Notes: a model not told the origin generated them from the letters alone. A stretch of 64,000 nucleotides of DNA from an uncultured SAR86 cluster bacterium (GCA_902591565.1 CACJBC010000003.1:22289-86288), one strand, 5' to 3'. Positions 10,068 through 22,058 are shown, counted from the first letter of the stretch. Numbers and translations are program-made.

Positions 10068-11483
10068 ATGAAAAGCTTGGTGTGGTTTAGATCTGATTTA
10101 AGAGTACATGATAATCCTTCTTTAAAAGAAGCTTGTATAAATTTTGATGAAGTTCATGCCGTTTATCTTTACTCTCCAAAACAGCTTAAAGAACACAATG
10201 AAGCAAATGTTAAGACTGAGTTTTTAATAAATAACCTTCATTCTCTTTCGCAAGATTTAGAAAAATTAAACATTCCGCTTACGATTTTAAAAAGTGATGG
10301 CTTTAAAAATGATCCACAATTAATTCAAGAAATTATTACACAAAGAAATATCCAAAAAGTTTTTTGGAATAACCAAATAGGTACTGATGAGCTTGATCGT
10401 GATATGTTGATGAAAGAAATATTAGATAAAGAGAAAGTTGATTATGAATCTTATTTTGATCAATTAGTATTTAATCCTGGATCATTGCTCTCAGGCCAAG
10501 GGACGCCTTATTCAGTTTTCACACCTTTTAAAAAAAAATGGATAGAGAATTTTGATTTAGAACTCCTAGATATTGATTTTGAGTATAAGCCAAAAAAACT
10601 AACAGAAATTACATCAAATATTAAAAGCTTTGATTTTAATTTTTCATCAAAGCATTTTGTTGATATGACTTTATGGCAGGCTGGTGAAAAAGAAGCTGAT
10701 ATAAGATTATCATTCTTTTTAACAAAAAAAATATCTCAATATGCTCAAGATAGAAACGATCCAATTATTGATGGCACTAGCAGAATATCACCATACCTTG
10801 CTTTAGGAGTCATATCGGCAAAAAAATGCATTCTAGAGGCTTTAAAAATTAATAATTTTGAGCTTACTTCAGGAAAAAAAGGTATCACCAAATGGATAGA
10901 TGAAATTATATGGCGAGAGTTTTATAAAAATATAATGTTTTCATTTCCAAAAGTAAGCAAAGGACAACCTTTTCAAGAATACTCAAAAGCTATTAAGTGG
11001 CGATATGATGAATTTGAATATAATGCTTGGAAAAAGGGTATGACTGGTTTTCCTATTGTTGATGCAGCTATGCGACAACTTGTTGCAGAGGGATGGATGC
11101 ATAATAGATTAAGAATGGTTGTGGCAATGTTTTTTACTAAAAACATGCTACATGATTGGAGATTAGGCGAAGCTTACTTTATGCAAAACCTAATTGACGG
11201 TGATTTTTCATCAAATAATGGAGGCTGGCAGTGGAGTAGCTCAACTGGCACAGATGCAGCACCTTATTTCAGGATATTTAACCCAATCACACAGTCAACT
11301 AATTTTGATAAAAATGGGGAATTTATAAAGAAATATATTCCTGAATTAAGAGATTTAGATAAATCTGTTATTCATAACCCACCAAAAGAACACAGAAAAT
11401 ATTGTAATTATCCCGAGCCAATATTAGATCTCAAACAGTCAAGATTAAGGGCTATTGAGGCATTTAAAGCAGCCAAATCATAG
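10068..11483 (+). CDS. phrB: Deoxyribodipyrimidine photolyase
   Basis: SLVWFRSDLRVHDNPSL; GVISAKKC; WREFYKNIMFSFP; TGFPIVDAAMRQLVAEGWMHNRLRM; FSSNNGGWQWSSSTGTDAAPYFRIFNP. Confidence 0.95.
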   Translation: MKSLVWFRSDLRVHDNPSLKEACINFDEVHAVYLYSPKQLKEHNEANVKTEFLINNLHSLSQDLEKLNIPLTILKSDGFKNDPQLIQEIITQRNIQKVFWNNQIGTDELDRDMLMKEILDKEKVDYESYFDQLVFNPGSLLSGQGTPYSVFTPFKKKWIENFDLELLDIDFEYKPKKLTEITSNIKSFDFNFSSKHFVDMTLWQAGEKEADIRLSFFLTKKISQYAQDRNDPIIDGTSRISPYLALGVISAKKCILEALKINNFELTSGKKGITKWIDEIIWREFYKNIMFSFPKVSKGQPFQEYSKAIKWRYDEFEYNAWKKGMTGFPIVDAAMRQLVAEGWMHNRLRMVVAMFFTKNMLHDWRLGEAYFMQNLIDGDFSSNNGGWQWSSSTGTDAAPYFRIFNPITQSTNFDKNGEFIKKYIPELRDLDKSVIHNPPKEHRKYCNYPEPILDLKQSRLRAIEAFKAAKS

Positions 11484-11562
11484 CACAAAAATTCATAGTT
11501 TAGTTATTTAACTTTATGTATACTTGTTGCAGCGAATTAAATATATAAATGGGGTTAAATGT

Positions 11563-13236
11563 ATGCACAAAACAGATTTAGAAATTGCCAATAATGCTAC
11601 TAAAAAGCATATAAAAGACGTTGCTACATCTTTAAATATCCCTGAGGAAGCATTGATTGTTTATGGTGATGATAAGGCAAAAATTAATTATGATTATTTA
11701 GATTCCTGTAAAAAAAATAAAGATGGAAAATTAATTTTGGTGACTGCAATTTCACCAACACCTGCAGGTGAGGGAAAGACAACCACAAGTGTTGGTTTGG
11801 TAGATGGACTTTGTCATATTGGCAAAAAAGCAATGATTTGTTTAAGAGAACCTAGCCTAGGGCCATGTTTTGGCATGAAAGGTGGTGCTGCAGGGGGTGG
11901 TTATGCTCAGGTAATACCTATGACAGATATTAATCTTCATTTTACTGGAGATTTTCATGCAATTGGAGCCGCTCACAATCTTCTATCAGCGATAGTTGAT
12001 AACCATATACACTGGGAAAATGAATTAAATATAGACCCAAGAAGAATAACCTGGAGAAGGGTTGTTGATATGAACGATAGATCTTTACGAGATATTACAT
12101 GTGGACTTGGAGGAACAGGAAATGGTATACCTAGACAAAGCGGTTTTGACATAACAGTAGCCTCAGAAATAATGGCTGTTTTTTGTTTGGCTAATGATCT
12201 TGAAGATTTACAAGAAAGGGTAGGAAACATTGTAATTGGTTATACAAGAAAACAAGAACCTGTAAAAGTCTCACAATTAAATGCACAAGGAGCAATTACA
12301 GCGTTGTTAAGAGATGCATTCCAGCCAAATTTAGTACAAACTCTTGAGAATAATCCAGCATTTATGCATGGGGGACCATTTGCAAATATCGCTCATGGAT
12401 GTAATTCAGTTATGGCAACAAAAAGTGCTCTAAAAATGGCAGATTATGTTGTTACTGAGGCTGGTTTTGGAGCAGATTTGGGAGCTGAAAAGTTTTTTGA
12501 TATTAAATGTAGAAAAGCTGGCCTATCACCAGATGCTGTTGTTCTAGTTGCTACAACAAAAGCTCTAAAAATGCATGGCGGAGTTAAAAAAGATGATCTA
12601 AAAGATGAGAATGTTCAAGCTATTAAAGATGGTTGTAAAAATTTAGAAAGACACATACAAAATATTGCAAAATTTGGAGTGCCTGTGACTGTAGGAATTA
12701 ATGAATATTTCACTGATACAAAAGAGGAGCACCAAGCAATAATTGATTTCTGTGAAAACTTAGGTGTGGCTTGCAAAATATCATCCCATTGGTCTAATGG
12801 TGGAAAAGGTGCGGCAAATTTAGCAACTCATGTTGCCGAATTAGCTGATAGTAATAACGCATCATTTAAAACTTTATACGACGATGAGATGCCTTTATGG
12901 AAAAAAACAGAACATATTGCCAAAAGTATTTATGGAGCATCAGGAATTATTGGTGATAAAAAAGTTAGAAATAAATTTAAGAAATTAGAAGACGATGGTT
13001 ATGGAAGTTATCCAATTTGCATGGCAAAAACGCAATATAGTTTCTCAACAGATCCTTTACTAATAGGAGCACCTTCAGATCATGAAGTTCCAATTCGAGA
13101 AGTAAGACTATGCTCAGGAGCAGAGTTCATTGTTGTGATATGTGGAGACATAATGACCATGCCCGGTCTTCCCAGAAAACCAGCATCGGAAAATATTGGG
13201 GTTGATAAAGATAAGAATATCGAAGGCTTGTTTTAA
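11563..13236 (+). CDS. fhs: Formate--tetrahydrofolate ligase
   Basis: [67 protein letters not shown] at 11563 preferred over upstream TTG. Confidence 0.96.
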   Translation: MHKTDLEIANNATKKHIKDVATSLNIPEEALIVYGDDKAKINYDYLDSCKKNKDGKLILVTAISPTPAGEGKTTTSVGLVDGLCHIGKKAMICLREPSLGPCFGMKGGAAGGGYAQVIPMTDINLHFTGDFHAIGAAHNLLSAIVDNHIHWENELNIDPRRITWRRVVDMNDRSLRDITCGLGGTGNGIPRQSGFDITVASEIMAVFCLANDLEDLQERVGNIVIGYTRKQEPVKVSQLNAQGAITALLRDAFQPNLVQTLENNPAFMHGGPFANIAHGCNSVMATKSALKMADYVVTEAGFGADLGAEKFFDIKCRKAGLSPDAVVLVATTKALKMHGGVKKDDLKDENVQAIKDGCKNLERHIQNIAKFGVPVTVGINEYFTDTKEEHQAIIDFCENLGVACKISSHWSNGGKGAANLATHVAELADSNNASFKTLYDDEMPLWKKTEHIAKSIYGASGIIGDKKVRNKFKKLEDDGYGSYPICMAKTQYSFSTDPLLIGAPSDHEVPIREVRLCSGAEFIVVICGDIMTMPGLPRKPASENIGVDKDKNIEGLF

Positions 13237-13276
13237 AAATTTTATATAATATTGTGCTTAGTTTTAGGAATAAGAA

Positions 13277-14695
13277 ATGAAAGATAAATTACAGTTTTAT
13301 ATTAATGGTTCGTGGGTAGATTCAGAATCTACTGAAAAAATAGAAGTCATTAATCCTGCAAATGAAGAATTAATTGGTCATGTATCAGCTGGTACTAAAG
13401 GTGATATTGATAAAGCAGTAAATGCTGCATCTCAAGCTTTTTTAACTTTTCAACATACCTCTAAAGAAGAAAGAATTGAGTTGCTAAATAATATTATTAC
13501 TGAGTATGAAAATAGATATGATGATTTTGTGCAGACTATTACTGAGGAAATGGGTGCGCCCTTGTGGTTATCAGAAAAGGCTCAAGCCTCAACAGGAATT
13601 AAAAATATCCACGAAACACTTGATGCTTTAAAAGACTATCAATTTGAGAAACCTGAAGGTGATTATATTTTGATTAAAGAGCCTATTGGAGTTATTGGGA
13701 TGATTACTCCATGGAATTGGCCGATGAATCAAATAACGACAAAAGTTTCAGCGGCGTTGGCAGCAGGTTGCACAATGGTGTTAAAGCCAAGTGAAATATC
13801 ACCTTATTGTGCAATGCTTTTAGCAGAAGTATTTGATAAAGCAGGTGTCCCCGATGGTGTTTTTAATGTTGTAAATGGTTATGGTCCAACCGTAGGTGCT
13901 GCATTATCCGAGCATCCAGATGTAGCCATGATGTCATTTACTGGCTCAACAAGAGCTGGTATAGCAGTGGCACAAGCATCAGCTGTTTCTGTAAAACGTG
14001 TTCACCAAGAGCTAGGTGGAAAATCTTCAAATATCATCCTTGATGATGTTGCTGATATAGAAAAATCAGTTAAAGGTGGAGCTGGACATTGTTTTCTTAA
14101 TTCAGGCCAATCATGTAATGCACCGACAAAAATGTTAGTTTCAGCTAAAAATTATGATAAGGCTGTTGAGGTAGCTGTCCAGACTGCAAACTCTACCACT
14201 GTTGGTGATCCTCAGGGTGAATTTAGAATCGGACCCATTGCTAATAAAGCACAATATGAAAAGATTTTAAGAATGATTGAAATCGGTATTGAAGAGGGTG
14301 CTTCTTTGGTTGCTGGTGGTGTTGAAAAACCTGAAGGTTACGAAAAAGGTTATTACGTAAAACCAACGGTCTTTGCAGACGTAACAAATGATATGACGAT
14401 AGCTAAGGAAGAAATATTTGGTCCTGTTTTATCAATCATTAAATATGATAGTGAAGATGAAGCAATTGAAATAGCAAATGATACTGAGTATGGTCTTGCA
14501 GGCTATGTTCAGGGCGAGCCAGAGCATGCAAAAGCAGTTGCGCGTAAAATCAGAGCTGGTCAAGTTATTATAAACGGTGGTGCAAGAGGTACAGGAGCAC
14601 CTTTTGGCGGTTATAAATCCTCAGGTAATGGAAGAGAACATGGTATTCATGGTCTTGAAGAATGTTTAGAAACTAAAGCTGTAATTGCTCCGTAA
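13277..14695 (+). CDS. Aldehyde dehydrogenase family protein
   Basis: ITPWNWPMNQ, FTGSTRAGIAVAQ, HQELGGKSSNIIL, NSGQSCNAPTKM, EEIFGPVLSI. Confidence 0.93.
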   Translation: MKDKLQFYINGSWVDSESTEKIEVINPANEELIGHVSAGTKGDIDKAVNAASQAFLTFQHTSKEERIELLNNIITEYENRYDDFVQTITEEMGAPLWLSEKAQASTGIKNIHETLDALKDYQFEKPEGDYILIKEPIGVIGMITPWNWPMNQITTKVSAALAAGCTMVLKPSEISPYCAMLLAEVFDKAGVPDGVFNVVNGYGPTVGAALSEHPDVAMMSFTGSTRAGIAVAQASAVSVKRVHQELGGKSSNIILDDVADIEKSVKGGAGHCFLNSGQSCNAPTKMLVSAKNYDKAVEVAVQTANSTTVGDPQGEFRIGPIANKAQYEKILRMIEIGIEEGASLVAGGVEKPEGYEKGYYVKPTVFADVTNDMTIAKEEIFGPVLSIIKYDSEDEAIEIANDTEYGLAGYVQGEPEHAKAVARKIRAGQVIINGGARGTGAPFGGYKSSGNGREHGIHGLEECLETKAVIAP

Positions 14696-14696
14696 T

Positions 14697-15506
14697 CTAG
14701 TCTAATAAATCAGGCTGCATTTTAACTATCTTATCAAATGCAGGCTGATAACTTGCCCAAGCAGCTATATCATTTGCAATAAACTCTCTAGTTTTGATTG
14801 CTGTTTCATGAGGAACTGAAATTGGTTTACCTGCTGATTCAGCCATTAACTGCGCCTGACAACATCTTTCCATGGACATATAAAACCATAGCGCAATATC
14901 AACAGACGGACCTGTAGTCAAAATACCATGGTTTTGTAATATAGCTACTTTTTTGTTGCCTAAGGCTTTTGCTATTTCATCTCCTTCATCTACCTCTTCA
15001 ACAACACCTGAAAAATCTTTGTAGATAGCTTGATTTTCATAAAATGCACACGCATCTTGAGAAATTGGATCAAGTAATTTGCCTAGAGTTGAAAAAGTTC
15101 TTCCATATATTGAGTGTGAGTGAGCAGCAGCATTAATATCAGGTCTTGCTTTATGCAGCCTTGAATGAATTGCAAATGCAGCAACATTTACATCCTTTTC
15201 GCCTTGAACTACCTTTCCGTCATGATTAACCAGAATAAGATCTGAAACAGATATTTGAGAAAAATGAACTCCAAGAGGATTAACCCAAAAGTGATCTTTA
15301 AATTCAGGATCTCTATAAGTTATATGTCCTGCAACACCTTCATTGAATCCAAAATAGTCAAACAACCTAAACCCAGCTGCTAATTTTTCTAATTGATTTC
15401 GTCTTTCTTCTGCTGGACTTGCAAACTCTTGAAAAACTAATCCTTTCTCTTTAATAGGGAGTCTTCCATCTGTAATATCTATTTTTAAAGGTGTAACATT
15501 TGACAT
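14697..15506 (-). CDS. Class II aldolase/adducin family protein
   Basis: GHITYRDPE, AAHSHSIYGRTFSTLG, ILQNHGILTTG; start at MSNVTPLK with AGGAGA upstream. Confidence 0.88.
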   Translation of the reverse strand: MSNVTPLKIDITDGRLPIKEKGLVFQEFASPAEERRNQLEKLAAGFRLFDYFGFNEGVAGHITYRDPEFKDHFWVNPLGVHFSQISVSDLILVNHDGKVVQGEKDVNVAAFAIHSRLHKARPDINAAAHSHSIYGRTFSTLGKLLDPISQDACAFYENQAIYKDFSGVVEEVDEGDEIAKALGNKKVAILQNHGILTTGPSVDIALWFYMSMERCCQAQLMAESAGKPISVPHETAIKTREFIANDIAAWASYQPAFDKIVKMQPDLLD

Positions 15507-15565
15507 ACTTATTATTCTCCTAAGCTCAATAATGTTAAAATAGCTTACCAAATAAATAATTAAAT

Positions 15566-16957
15566 ATGAAATATAGAATTGAAAAAGATAGCTTAGGTGA
15601 TGTTAAGGTACCAGCGAAAGCATTATGGGGGGCTCAAACACAAAGGGCATTAGATAATTTCACTATAAGTGGTATTAAATTTGCCTTTCCTTTTGGAAGA
15701 TCATTTATTGAAGCTTTGGGTATGATTAAATTCTCAGCTGCAGCTGCTAATAATAAGTTAAAACTATTGCCAGCCAACAAAGCAGCAGCTATAAAATCAG
15801 CATCAAAAGATGTGCTTAATGGATTGCATGACGACTCATTCCCTCTTGATGTTTTTCAAACTGGATCAGGAACAAGCACGAACATGAATGCGAATGAGGT
15901 TATTGCCAATTTAGCCTCAAAAAAATCAAAATTAAAAATTAATGCAAACGACGATGTAAATATGAGTCAAAGCTCTAATGATGTTATTCCAACAGCTATT
16001 TGTGTTAGCGCTTTAATTGACATGAACAGATTACTTTTGCCAAATCTTGATAAATTAATAAATTCAATTGATTTAAAAATGAAACAAGTTAAAGGTAATG
16101 TTAAAACAGGTAGAACTCATTTAATGGATGCTATGCCAATAGATTTCTCACAAGAGTTATCTGGATGGAAGGCGCAATTAGAAGCAAATAAGAAAGCTAT
16201 TGTTCAAGCAACAAACAGGATGAATGAACTTTCTCAAGGTGGAACAGCAATTGGCACCGGAATAAATGCACATAAAGATTTTTCAAAACATTTTTGTTCT
16301 GAATTAAATAAGCTTTCTAAATTTAAAACCAAACCTGCTAAGAATTTTTATCAAGGATTAAGTTCTGTTGATAATGCAGTTGAGCTTTCTTCAGCTTTAA
16401 AAAATTTAAGCATCATTTTAATGAAAATATCTAATGATCTTAGATGGATGAATAGTGGACCATTGACTGGTTTAGGTGAGATAGAGCTTCAGGCTTTACA
16501 GCCTGGAAGCAGTATTATGCCCGGAAAGGTCAACCCAGTAATTCCAGAAGCAGTGGCAATGGCTTGCGCTGATGTAATTGGAAATGATGTAACTGTTACT
16601 CTTGCTGGTCAAAGCGGTAACTTTCAACTAAATGTGATGTTGCCTGTTGTTGCTTATAACCTTTTAAAAAGCATCAACTTGCTTGGTAACGCAATGCCAC
16701 TTCTTGCAAATAAAGCCATCAAAACATTCAAAGTAAATTCAAAAAATATCAACCAATCTTTATCAAAAAATCCGATTCTTGTTACGGCATTAAATAGGGT
16801 AATTGGCTATAGCAAGGCCGCTGCTATTGCAAAGAAAGCATACAAAGAGAATAAATCAATTATCGACGTTGCTCATGAAGAAACAGGCATAAATAAGTCC
16901 GAATTAACAAAACTTCTAGATCCATCAAAGCTAACAAAAGGTGGGATTAGTGAATGA
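15566..16957 (+). CDS. fumC: Class II fumarate hydratase
   Basis: GDVKVPAKALWGAQTQRA, TGSGTSTNMNANEVI, GRTHLMDAMPI, PGSSIMPGKVNPV. Confidence 0.95.
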   Translation: MKYRIEKDSLGDVKVPAKALWGAQTQRALDNFTISGIKFAFPFGRSFIEALGMIKFSAAAANNKLKLLPANKAAAIKSASKDVLNGLHDDSFPLDVFQTGSGTSTNMNANEVIANLASKKSKLKINANDDVNMSQSSNDVIPTAICVSALIDMNRLLLPNLDKLINSIDLKMKQVKGNVKTGRTHLMDAMPIDFSQELSGWKAQLEANKKAIVQATNRMNELSQGGTAIGTGINAHKDFSKHFCSELNKLSKFKTKPAKNFYQGLSSVDNAVELSSALKNLSIILMKISNDLRWMNSGPLTGLGEIELQALQPGSSIMPGKVNPVIPEAVAMACADVIGNDVTVTLAGQSGNFQLNVMLPVVAYNLLKSINLLGNAMPLLANKAIKTFKVNSKNINQSLSKNPILVTALNRVIGYSKAAAIAKKAYKENKSIIDVAHEETGINKSELTKLLDPSKLTKGGISE

Positions 16958-17288
16958 TTTAGCTGCAAGTTCCTGCGAGGCTTGTAGAATTGATGCTCCA
17001 ATGGTTTCAGATGATGAAGCTTCTGTACTCATAAAGGAAATAGAGGGCTGGCACCTAATTAATGATGGGGTGAAGAAGCTAAAAAAAGAATTTAATTTTT
17101 CTAGTTATAGTGATTCAAAAGATTTTACAAATAAAGTTGCTGATATGGCTGATCAAGAAGATCACCATCCACAAATTATTCTGGAGTGGGGCAAAGTTAC
17201 AGTTATTTGGTGGTCTCATAAAATTAAGGGGTTGCATAAAAATGATTTTATTTGCGCTGCAAAGACAAACAATATAAGTAAAAATTAA
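16941..17288 (+). CDS. phhB: 4a-hydroxytetrahydrobiopterin dehydratase
   Basis: WHLINDGVKKLKKEFNFSSY..ADQEDHHPQIILEWGKVTVIWWSHKIKGL pterin-carbinolamine dehydratase core. Confidence 0.88.
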   Translation: MGLVNDLAASSCEACRIDAPMVSDDEASVLIKEIEGWHLINDGVKKLKKEFNFSSYSDSKDFTNKVADMADQEDHHPQIILEWGKVTVIWWSHKIKGLHKNDFICAAKTNNISKN

Positions 17289-17289
17289 T

Positions 17290-17517
17290 ATGGAACAAAA
17301 CGAAAAACCTTATCAATCACTAGCTTGGTTAGCTACTGGAATTCTTATCATTGCTGCAGCATTAGCAAGCTTCGTTCCTGAGTTGGAATATCATCATTGG
17401 GCTTTTATATCTGCAAATACTTTATGGGTCTATGTGGGATGGCTTTGGAGAGAGCAATCTTTAGTCGTTCTAAATGGTGGATTGACGTTAATTTACATTT
17501 TAGGACTAATATCCTAA
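17290..17517 (+). CDS. Small membrane protein of unknown function (75 aa)
   Basis: Two hydrophobic segments; starts 2 nt after phhB stop. Confidence 0.55.
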   Translation: MEQNEKPYQSLAWLATGILIIAAALASFVPELEYHHWAFISANTLWVYVGWLWREQSLVVLNGGLTLIYILGLIS

Positions 17518-17543
17518 GAATTATTTTTTTTTAAATTAAGTCT

Positions 17544-17552
17544 TGCTATAAT
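17544..17552 (+). promoter_or_regulatory. Extended -10 element TGCTATAAT upstream of guaB
   Basis: TGnTATAAT, followed by only 5 nt before the guaB ATG. Confidence 0.6.
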
Positions 17553-17557
17553 CCGAC

Positions 17558-19021
17558 ATGGAAAAAGTAAAACAAAAAGCCCTAACGTTTGACGATGTTC
17601 TTCTTTTACCAAGGTACAGCGACTTTGTACCTAGCGAAGCATCAACTCAAACTAAACTCACAAAAAATATAAATATCAAAGTACCTTTGGTTTCAGCTGC
17701 TATGGATACTGTGACTGAATCACGTATGGCTATTGCTTTAGCTGAAGTTGGAGGAATTGGTATTATTCATAAAAATAACTCTATTGATGAACAGGTTTTA
17801 GAAGTTAAGACTGTAAAAAAATATGAAAGTGGTGTTGTAAGAAATCCATTAACAATTGAATCCAATAAGTCTATTGGCGAATTAATTCAACTAACCACAG
17901 AATTAAACATTTCTGGTATGCCTGTTGTAGATAATGGAAAGCTCAAAGGAATTGTTACTAGTAGAGACTTTAGATATGCAGATAATATGGATGCACAAGT
18001 ATCATCAATTATGACCCCGCATGATCAGTTAATAACTGTAGAGGAGGGAACATCTCAAGAAACAGTAAAAAAACTAATGCATGAAAATAGAATTGAAAAA
18101 GTTTTAGTTATTGATAAATCAGGAGCGTTAGGTGGATTGGTAACTATGAAAGATATAGAGAAGTCTGCAGAGCATCCAGATGCAACCAAAGATGATTCTG
18201 GGAGCTTAATGGTTGGAGCTGCTTTAGGAACTAGCCCAGATACCCTTGAAAGAGCGAAAGCTTTATATGAAGCTGGAGTTGACTTATTTGTCATTGATAG
18301 TGCTCATGGACATTCAAAAAATGTTATTGAAACTATAAAAATTATAAAAAAAGAATTCCCTTATATTGATGTAATAGGTGGAAATGTTGCTACTCCTGAA
18401 GGAGCTTTAGAGCTTGTTAAAGCTGGAGCTGATGCGGTTAAAGTAGGAATGGGCCCAGGTTCTATTTGTACAACAAGAATTATTGCTGGTATTGGTGTTC
18501 CTCAAATATCAGCAATTTTAGATATAAAAAAAGCTCTTGCAAAAATGGATGTAGGCATTATTGCTGATGGAGGGATAAGATTCTCAGGTGACATAGCTAA
18601 AGCTATTGCAGCAGGCGCTGATTCTGTGATGCTTGGTGGTTTATTTGCAGGCACCGAAGAGGCGCCTGGTAAAGTCGAGCTCTTTCAAGGAAGAAGTTTT
18701 AAAACTTATCGAGGTATGGGATCTATTGGTGCTATGACTGAAAGGCAGGATGCAAACAGATACATGCAAGAAGAAACGGATGCAGAAAAATTAGTACCAG
18801 AAGGTATAGAAGGTAGAGTTCCCTATAAAGGACTAGTCATAAATGTAATTAATCAATTGATTGGCGGACTAAGGCAATCTATGGGTTACATAGGTTGTAA
18901 AACCATTGACGAGGTTCATGATAATAGTGAATTTGTTGAAATCACAAATGCTGGCATGACAGAAAGTCATGTTCATGATGTCATGATTACAAAGGAAGCA
19001 CCTAACTATCAAAGAAGTTAA
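17558..19021 (+). CDS. guaB: Inosine-5'-monophosphate dehydrogenase
   Basis: [19 protein letters not shown] domains, [22 protein letters not shown]. Confidence 0.98.
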   Translation: MEKVKQKALTFDDVLLLPRYSDFVPSEASTQTKLTKNINIKVPLVSAAMDTVTESRMAIALAEVGGIGIIHKNNSIDEQVLEVKTVKKYESGVVRNPLTIESNKSIGELIQLTTELNISGMPVVDNGKLKGIVTSRDFRYADNMDAQVSSIMTPHDQLITVEEGTSQETVKKLMHENRIEKVLVIDKSGALGGLVTMKDIEKSAEHPDATKDDSGSLMVGAALGTSPDTLERAKALYEAGVDLFVIDSAHGHSKNVIETIKIIKKEFPYIDVIGGNVATPEGALELVKAGADAVKVGMGPGSICTTRIIAGIGVPQISAILDIKKALAKMDVGIIADGGIRFSGDIAKAIAAGADSVMLGGLFAGTEEAPGKVELFQGRSFKTYRGMGSIGAMTERQDANRYMQEETDAEKLVPEGIEGRVPYKGLVINVINQLIGGLRQSMGYIGCKTIDEVHDNSEFVEITNAGMTESHVHDVMITKEAPNYQRS

Positions 19022-19030
19022 TAATCAACA

Positions 19031-20599
19031 ATGACTGTTAATTTATCATCTTCAAACAAACAAATAGATACCATTTTGGTTCTAGATTTTGGTTCTCAAT
19101 ATACTCAATTAATTGCGCGAAGGGTCCGAGAGAGCAATGTTTATTCAGAAATCCTTCCATGGGATATCGATGAAGAAAAAATTAAATTAATTAATCCAAA
19201 AGGTATTATTTTATCTGGAGGCCCTGATTCAGTTACCAATAGTTATACCCCTAGAGTTCCGCAAATAGTCTTTGATCTAAATATACCTATTTTAGGTATA
19301 TGTTACGGAATGCAGACTCTTGCTGAACAACTAGGAGGACAAGTTATATCTTCAGATCAAAAAGAATTTGGATATTCAGAACTTCAAGTTACTGCAGACT
19401 GTGTTTTATTTTCTGATTTAGGAACAACTCTTAATGTATGGATGAGTCATGGTGACCAAGTTCAAGACTTACCAGATAATTTTGAATTAGTTGCAGCTAC
19501 TTCAACTGCACCAATTGCTGCAATGCAACATATAACCAAATCAATCTATGCTCTTCAATTTCACCCTGAAGTAACCCATACAGAGGACGGAAAAACTGTT
19601 TTAGATAATTTTATTTTTAAAGTATGCAGTGCCAAAAAAGATTGGAAGATGGATGATTTGATTGGACAAAGAGTTACAGAAATCAAAGAGCAGGTTCAAA
19701 ATAACAAGGTGTTGCTTGGTCTTTCTGGTGGAGTAGATTCTTCAGTTACTGCAGCTCTTTTAAATAAAGCAATTGGTAATAAATTAGTATGTGTTTTTGT
19801 TGATAACGGTCTTCTTAGGAAAGGCGAAGCAGAAGAAGTCATGAATACTTTTAAAGAAAATATGAACTTGAATGTGATTAAATCTGATAGTGAGGAAGTA
19901 TTTTTAAGGCATTTAAAGGGTGTTGAGGACCCCGAACAAAAACGAAAAATTATAGGCAGAACTTTTATTGATATTTTTGATGCTGAGGCTACGAAATTAA
20001 AAGACGTACATTTTTTAGCACAAGGCACAATTTATCCAGATGTTATTGAATCTTCTGGCTCAGAATCTAAGGAAGCTAGAGTAATAAAATCACATCATAA
20101 TGTTGGTGGTCTCCCTGAGGAAATGAAAATGGACCTTGTTGAGCCGTTAAGAGATCTTTTTAAAGATGAAGTTAGAAGAATGGGTGTTGAGCTTGGCCTT
20201 TCTCCTGAAATGCTCAATAGGCATCCATTCCCTGGCCCTGGTCTAGGAGTAAGAATCCTTGGAGATATTACTAAAGAAAAGACCAGTGTTTTAAAAGAAG
20301 CAGATCATATTTTTATAGAAGAATTAATTAAAGCTGATCTCTACAAAACAGTAAGCCAAGCTTTTGCAGTTTATCTACCAATCAAATCAGTCGGCGTTGT
20401 TGGGGATGAAAGAAGATATGCTGAAGTCATTGGTCTAAGAGCAGTAGAGACTGTTGATTTTATGACAGCAAGATGGGCACATTTACCATATGAGTTTTTA
20501 GAGCATGTTTCCAACCGAATAGTAAATGAGATAGAAGAAGTTAGTAGAGTGGTTTATGACATATCAAGCAAACCACCAGCAACCATTGAGTGGGAGTAG
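19031..20599 (+). CDS. guaA: GMP synthase (glutamine-hydrolysing)
   Basis: [41 protein letters not shown]-terminal KPPATIEWE. Confidence 0.98.
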   Translation: MTVNLSSSNKQIDTILVLDFGSQYTQLIARRVRESNVYSEILPWDIDEEKIKLINPKGIILSGGPDSVTNSYTPRVPQIVFDLNIPILGICYGMQTLAEQLGGQVISSDQKEFGYSELQVTADCVLFSDLGTTLNVWMSHGDQVQDLPDNFELVAATSTAPIAAMQHITKSIYALQFHPEVTHTEDGKTVLDNFIFKVCSAKKDWKMDDLIGQRVTEIKEQVQNNKVLLGLSGGVDSSVTAALLNKAIGNKLVCVFVDNGLLRKGEAEEVMNTFKENMNLNVIKSDSEEVFLRHLKGVEDPEQKRKIIGRTFIDIFDAEATKLKDVHFLAQGTIYPDVIESSGSESKEARVIKSHHNVGGLPEEMKMDLVEPLRDLFKDEVRRMGVELGLSPEMLNRHPFPGPGLGVRILGDITKEKTSVLKEADHIFIEELIKADLYKTVSQAFAVYLPIKSVGVVGDERRYAEVIGLRAVETVDFMTARWAHLPYEFLEHVSNRIVNEIEEVSRVVYDISSKPPATIEWE

Positions 20600-20702
20600 T
20601 TTATAAATTCAGATATAATTCACAAGTGTCACATGCTAAAAAATTTTATTTACATATAGATTTTTGAAACCTTTCACACTTTATTTGGAGTAATTTAATA
20701 AA

Positions 20703-22058
20703 ATGGATTTAGAACAACGTGTATTAAAGGTATTTTCAGATCTATTTCCTATTAATAGAAGCTTAACCGGTAAAGGAGTTGAAGAAACTTTTAATTATCT
20801 TATTGAAAAATTTCTTCCAAATTCAAAGATTAATTCTATTCCTTCCGGAACCAAGGCTTATGATTGGATTGTCCCTGAAGAGTGGAATATTAAAGATGCT
20901 TATGTTTTAAATGGGTTGGGTGAAAAAATAATTGATTTTAAGGAATCAAATCTTCATGTAATGTCATATTCAAAATCTATTAATAAGACAATTGATGCTA
21001 AAGAGTTGCTTCAACATCTTCACACCCTCCCAAATTATCCTGACCGTATCCCCTATAGAACAACTTATTACAATAAAAATTGGGGCTTTTGTTGTAAGCA
21101 TGAGCTTTTAGAAAGTGATAAATTTATTCCACCATTTAAAGTTTTTATAGATTCTGAACATAACTCTAATGGAAGTCTAAAATGGTTAGAATGTGTTAAA
21201 AAAGGCAGTACAAAAAAAGAAATTATAATCTCAACGTATTGCTGTCATCCGAGTCTTGCAAATGATAATCTAAGCGGAATCGTCTTGTCAGTATTTCTCT
21301 ATGAATATTTAAGTTCATTAGATACAAAATTTACATATAGACTTGTAATTGCTCCCGAAACAATAGGAGCAATTTCATTTCTCTCTAAGGCAAAAACTAA
21401 AAATATTATTGGCGGGATGGTCTTATCATGTGTTGCAGGACCGGATAAAATATCATTAAAAGAGGGTTTTAATGTCAATCATTTTATGAATAAAAGCGCT
21501 CATATGGCCATAAAACAACATCTTAATTCAGATTATATTGTTTATCCTTTTGCTCCAGATGGCAGTGATGAGCGACAATATTCTTCTCCAGGATTTAAAA
21601 TAGTTACGCCTTCAATTCATAAATCAAAGTATTATGAATATGACGAATATCATACATCAGCTGATAATTTGGATTATGTTAATCCTGCTTTTCTTATTGA
21701 AACATTGGAATTGCATAAAACATGGATAAGTTTGTTAGAGACTTTTTGTTATCCAAAAAGAAAAAATATGTTCTGTGAGTTTCAGCTTGGAAGACGTGAT
21801 TTATATCCACAAGTAGGTGGAACTTTAAATCAATCTGCACACCTAGATAGTGATAAAGGAAACGAATATAGAAATTTTGGCTTTAATAAAAATATTGACA
21901 TTACAGGAAAACATTTAAATGCATTCAATTGGTTAATGCATTTAGCAGATGGCTCTAACTCGAATTTTGATATAGCCGAAAAAAGTGGAATTGAAATTGT
22001 TATAATTAATCAATCTATTGAAGCCATGTTTCAGAGAGACCTATTAGAGTTATTATGA
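20703..22058 (+). CDS. DUF4910-like / aminopeptidase-like domain protein
   Basis: LFPINRSLTGKGVEET..PSGTKAYDWIVPEEWNIKDAYV; STYCCHPSLANDNLSGIV; DGSDERQYSSPG; YHTSADNLDYV metallopeptidase-like layout. Confidence 0.75.
   Translation: MDLEQRVLKVFSDLFPINRSLTGKGVEETFNYLIEKFLPNSKINSIPSGTKAYDWIVPEEWNIKDAYVLNGLGEKIIDFKESNLHVMSYSKSINKTIDAKELLQHLHTLPNYPDRIPYRTTYYNKNWGFCCKHELLESDKFIPPFKVFIDSEHNSNGSLKWLECVKKGSTKKEIIISTYCCHPSLANDNLSGIVLSVFLYEYLSSLDTKFTYRLVIAPETIGAISFLSKAKTKNIIGGMVLSCVAGPDKISLKEGFNVNHFMNKSAHMAIKQHLNSDYIVYPFAPDGSDERQYSSPGFKIVTPSIHKSKYYEYDEYHTSADNLDYVNPAFLIETLELHKTWISLLETFCYPKRKNMFCEFQLGRRDLYPQVGGTLNQSAHLDSDKGNEYRNFGFNKNIDITGKHLNAFNWLMHLADGSNSNFDIAEKSGIEIVIINQSIEAMFQRDLLELL

Noticed and set aside
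19696-20028. 110-aa minus-strand ORF
   Set aside because: Antisense to guaA; codon-bias shadow ORF without family features.
20600-20702. Possible terminator or regulatory hairpin after guaA
   Set aside because: Only short weak pairings; not convincing as a terminator or structured RNA.
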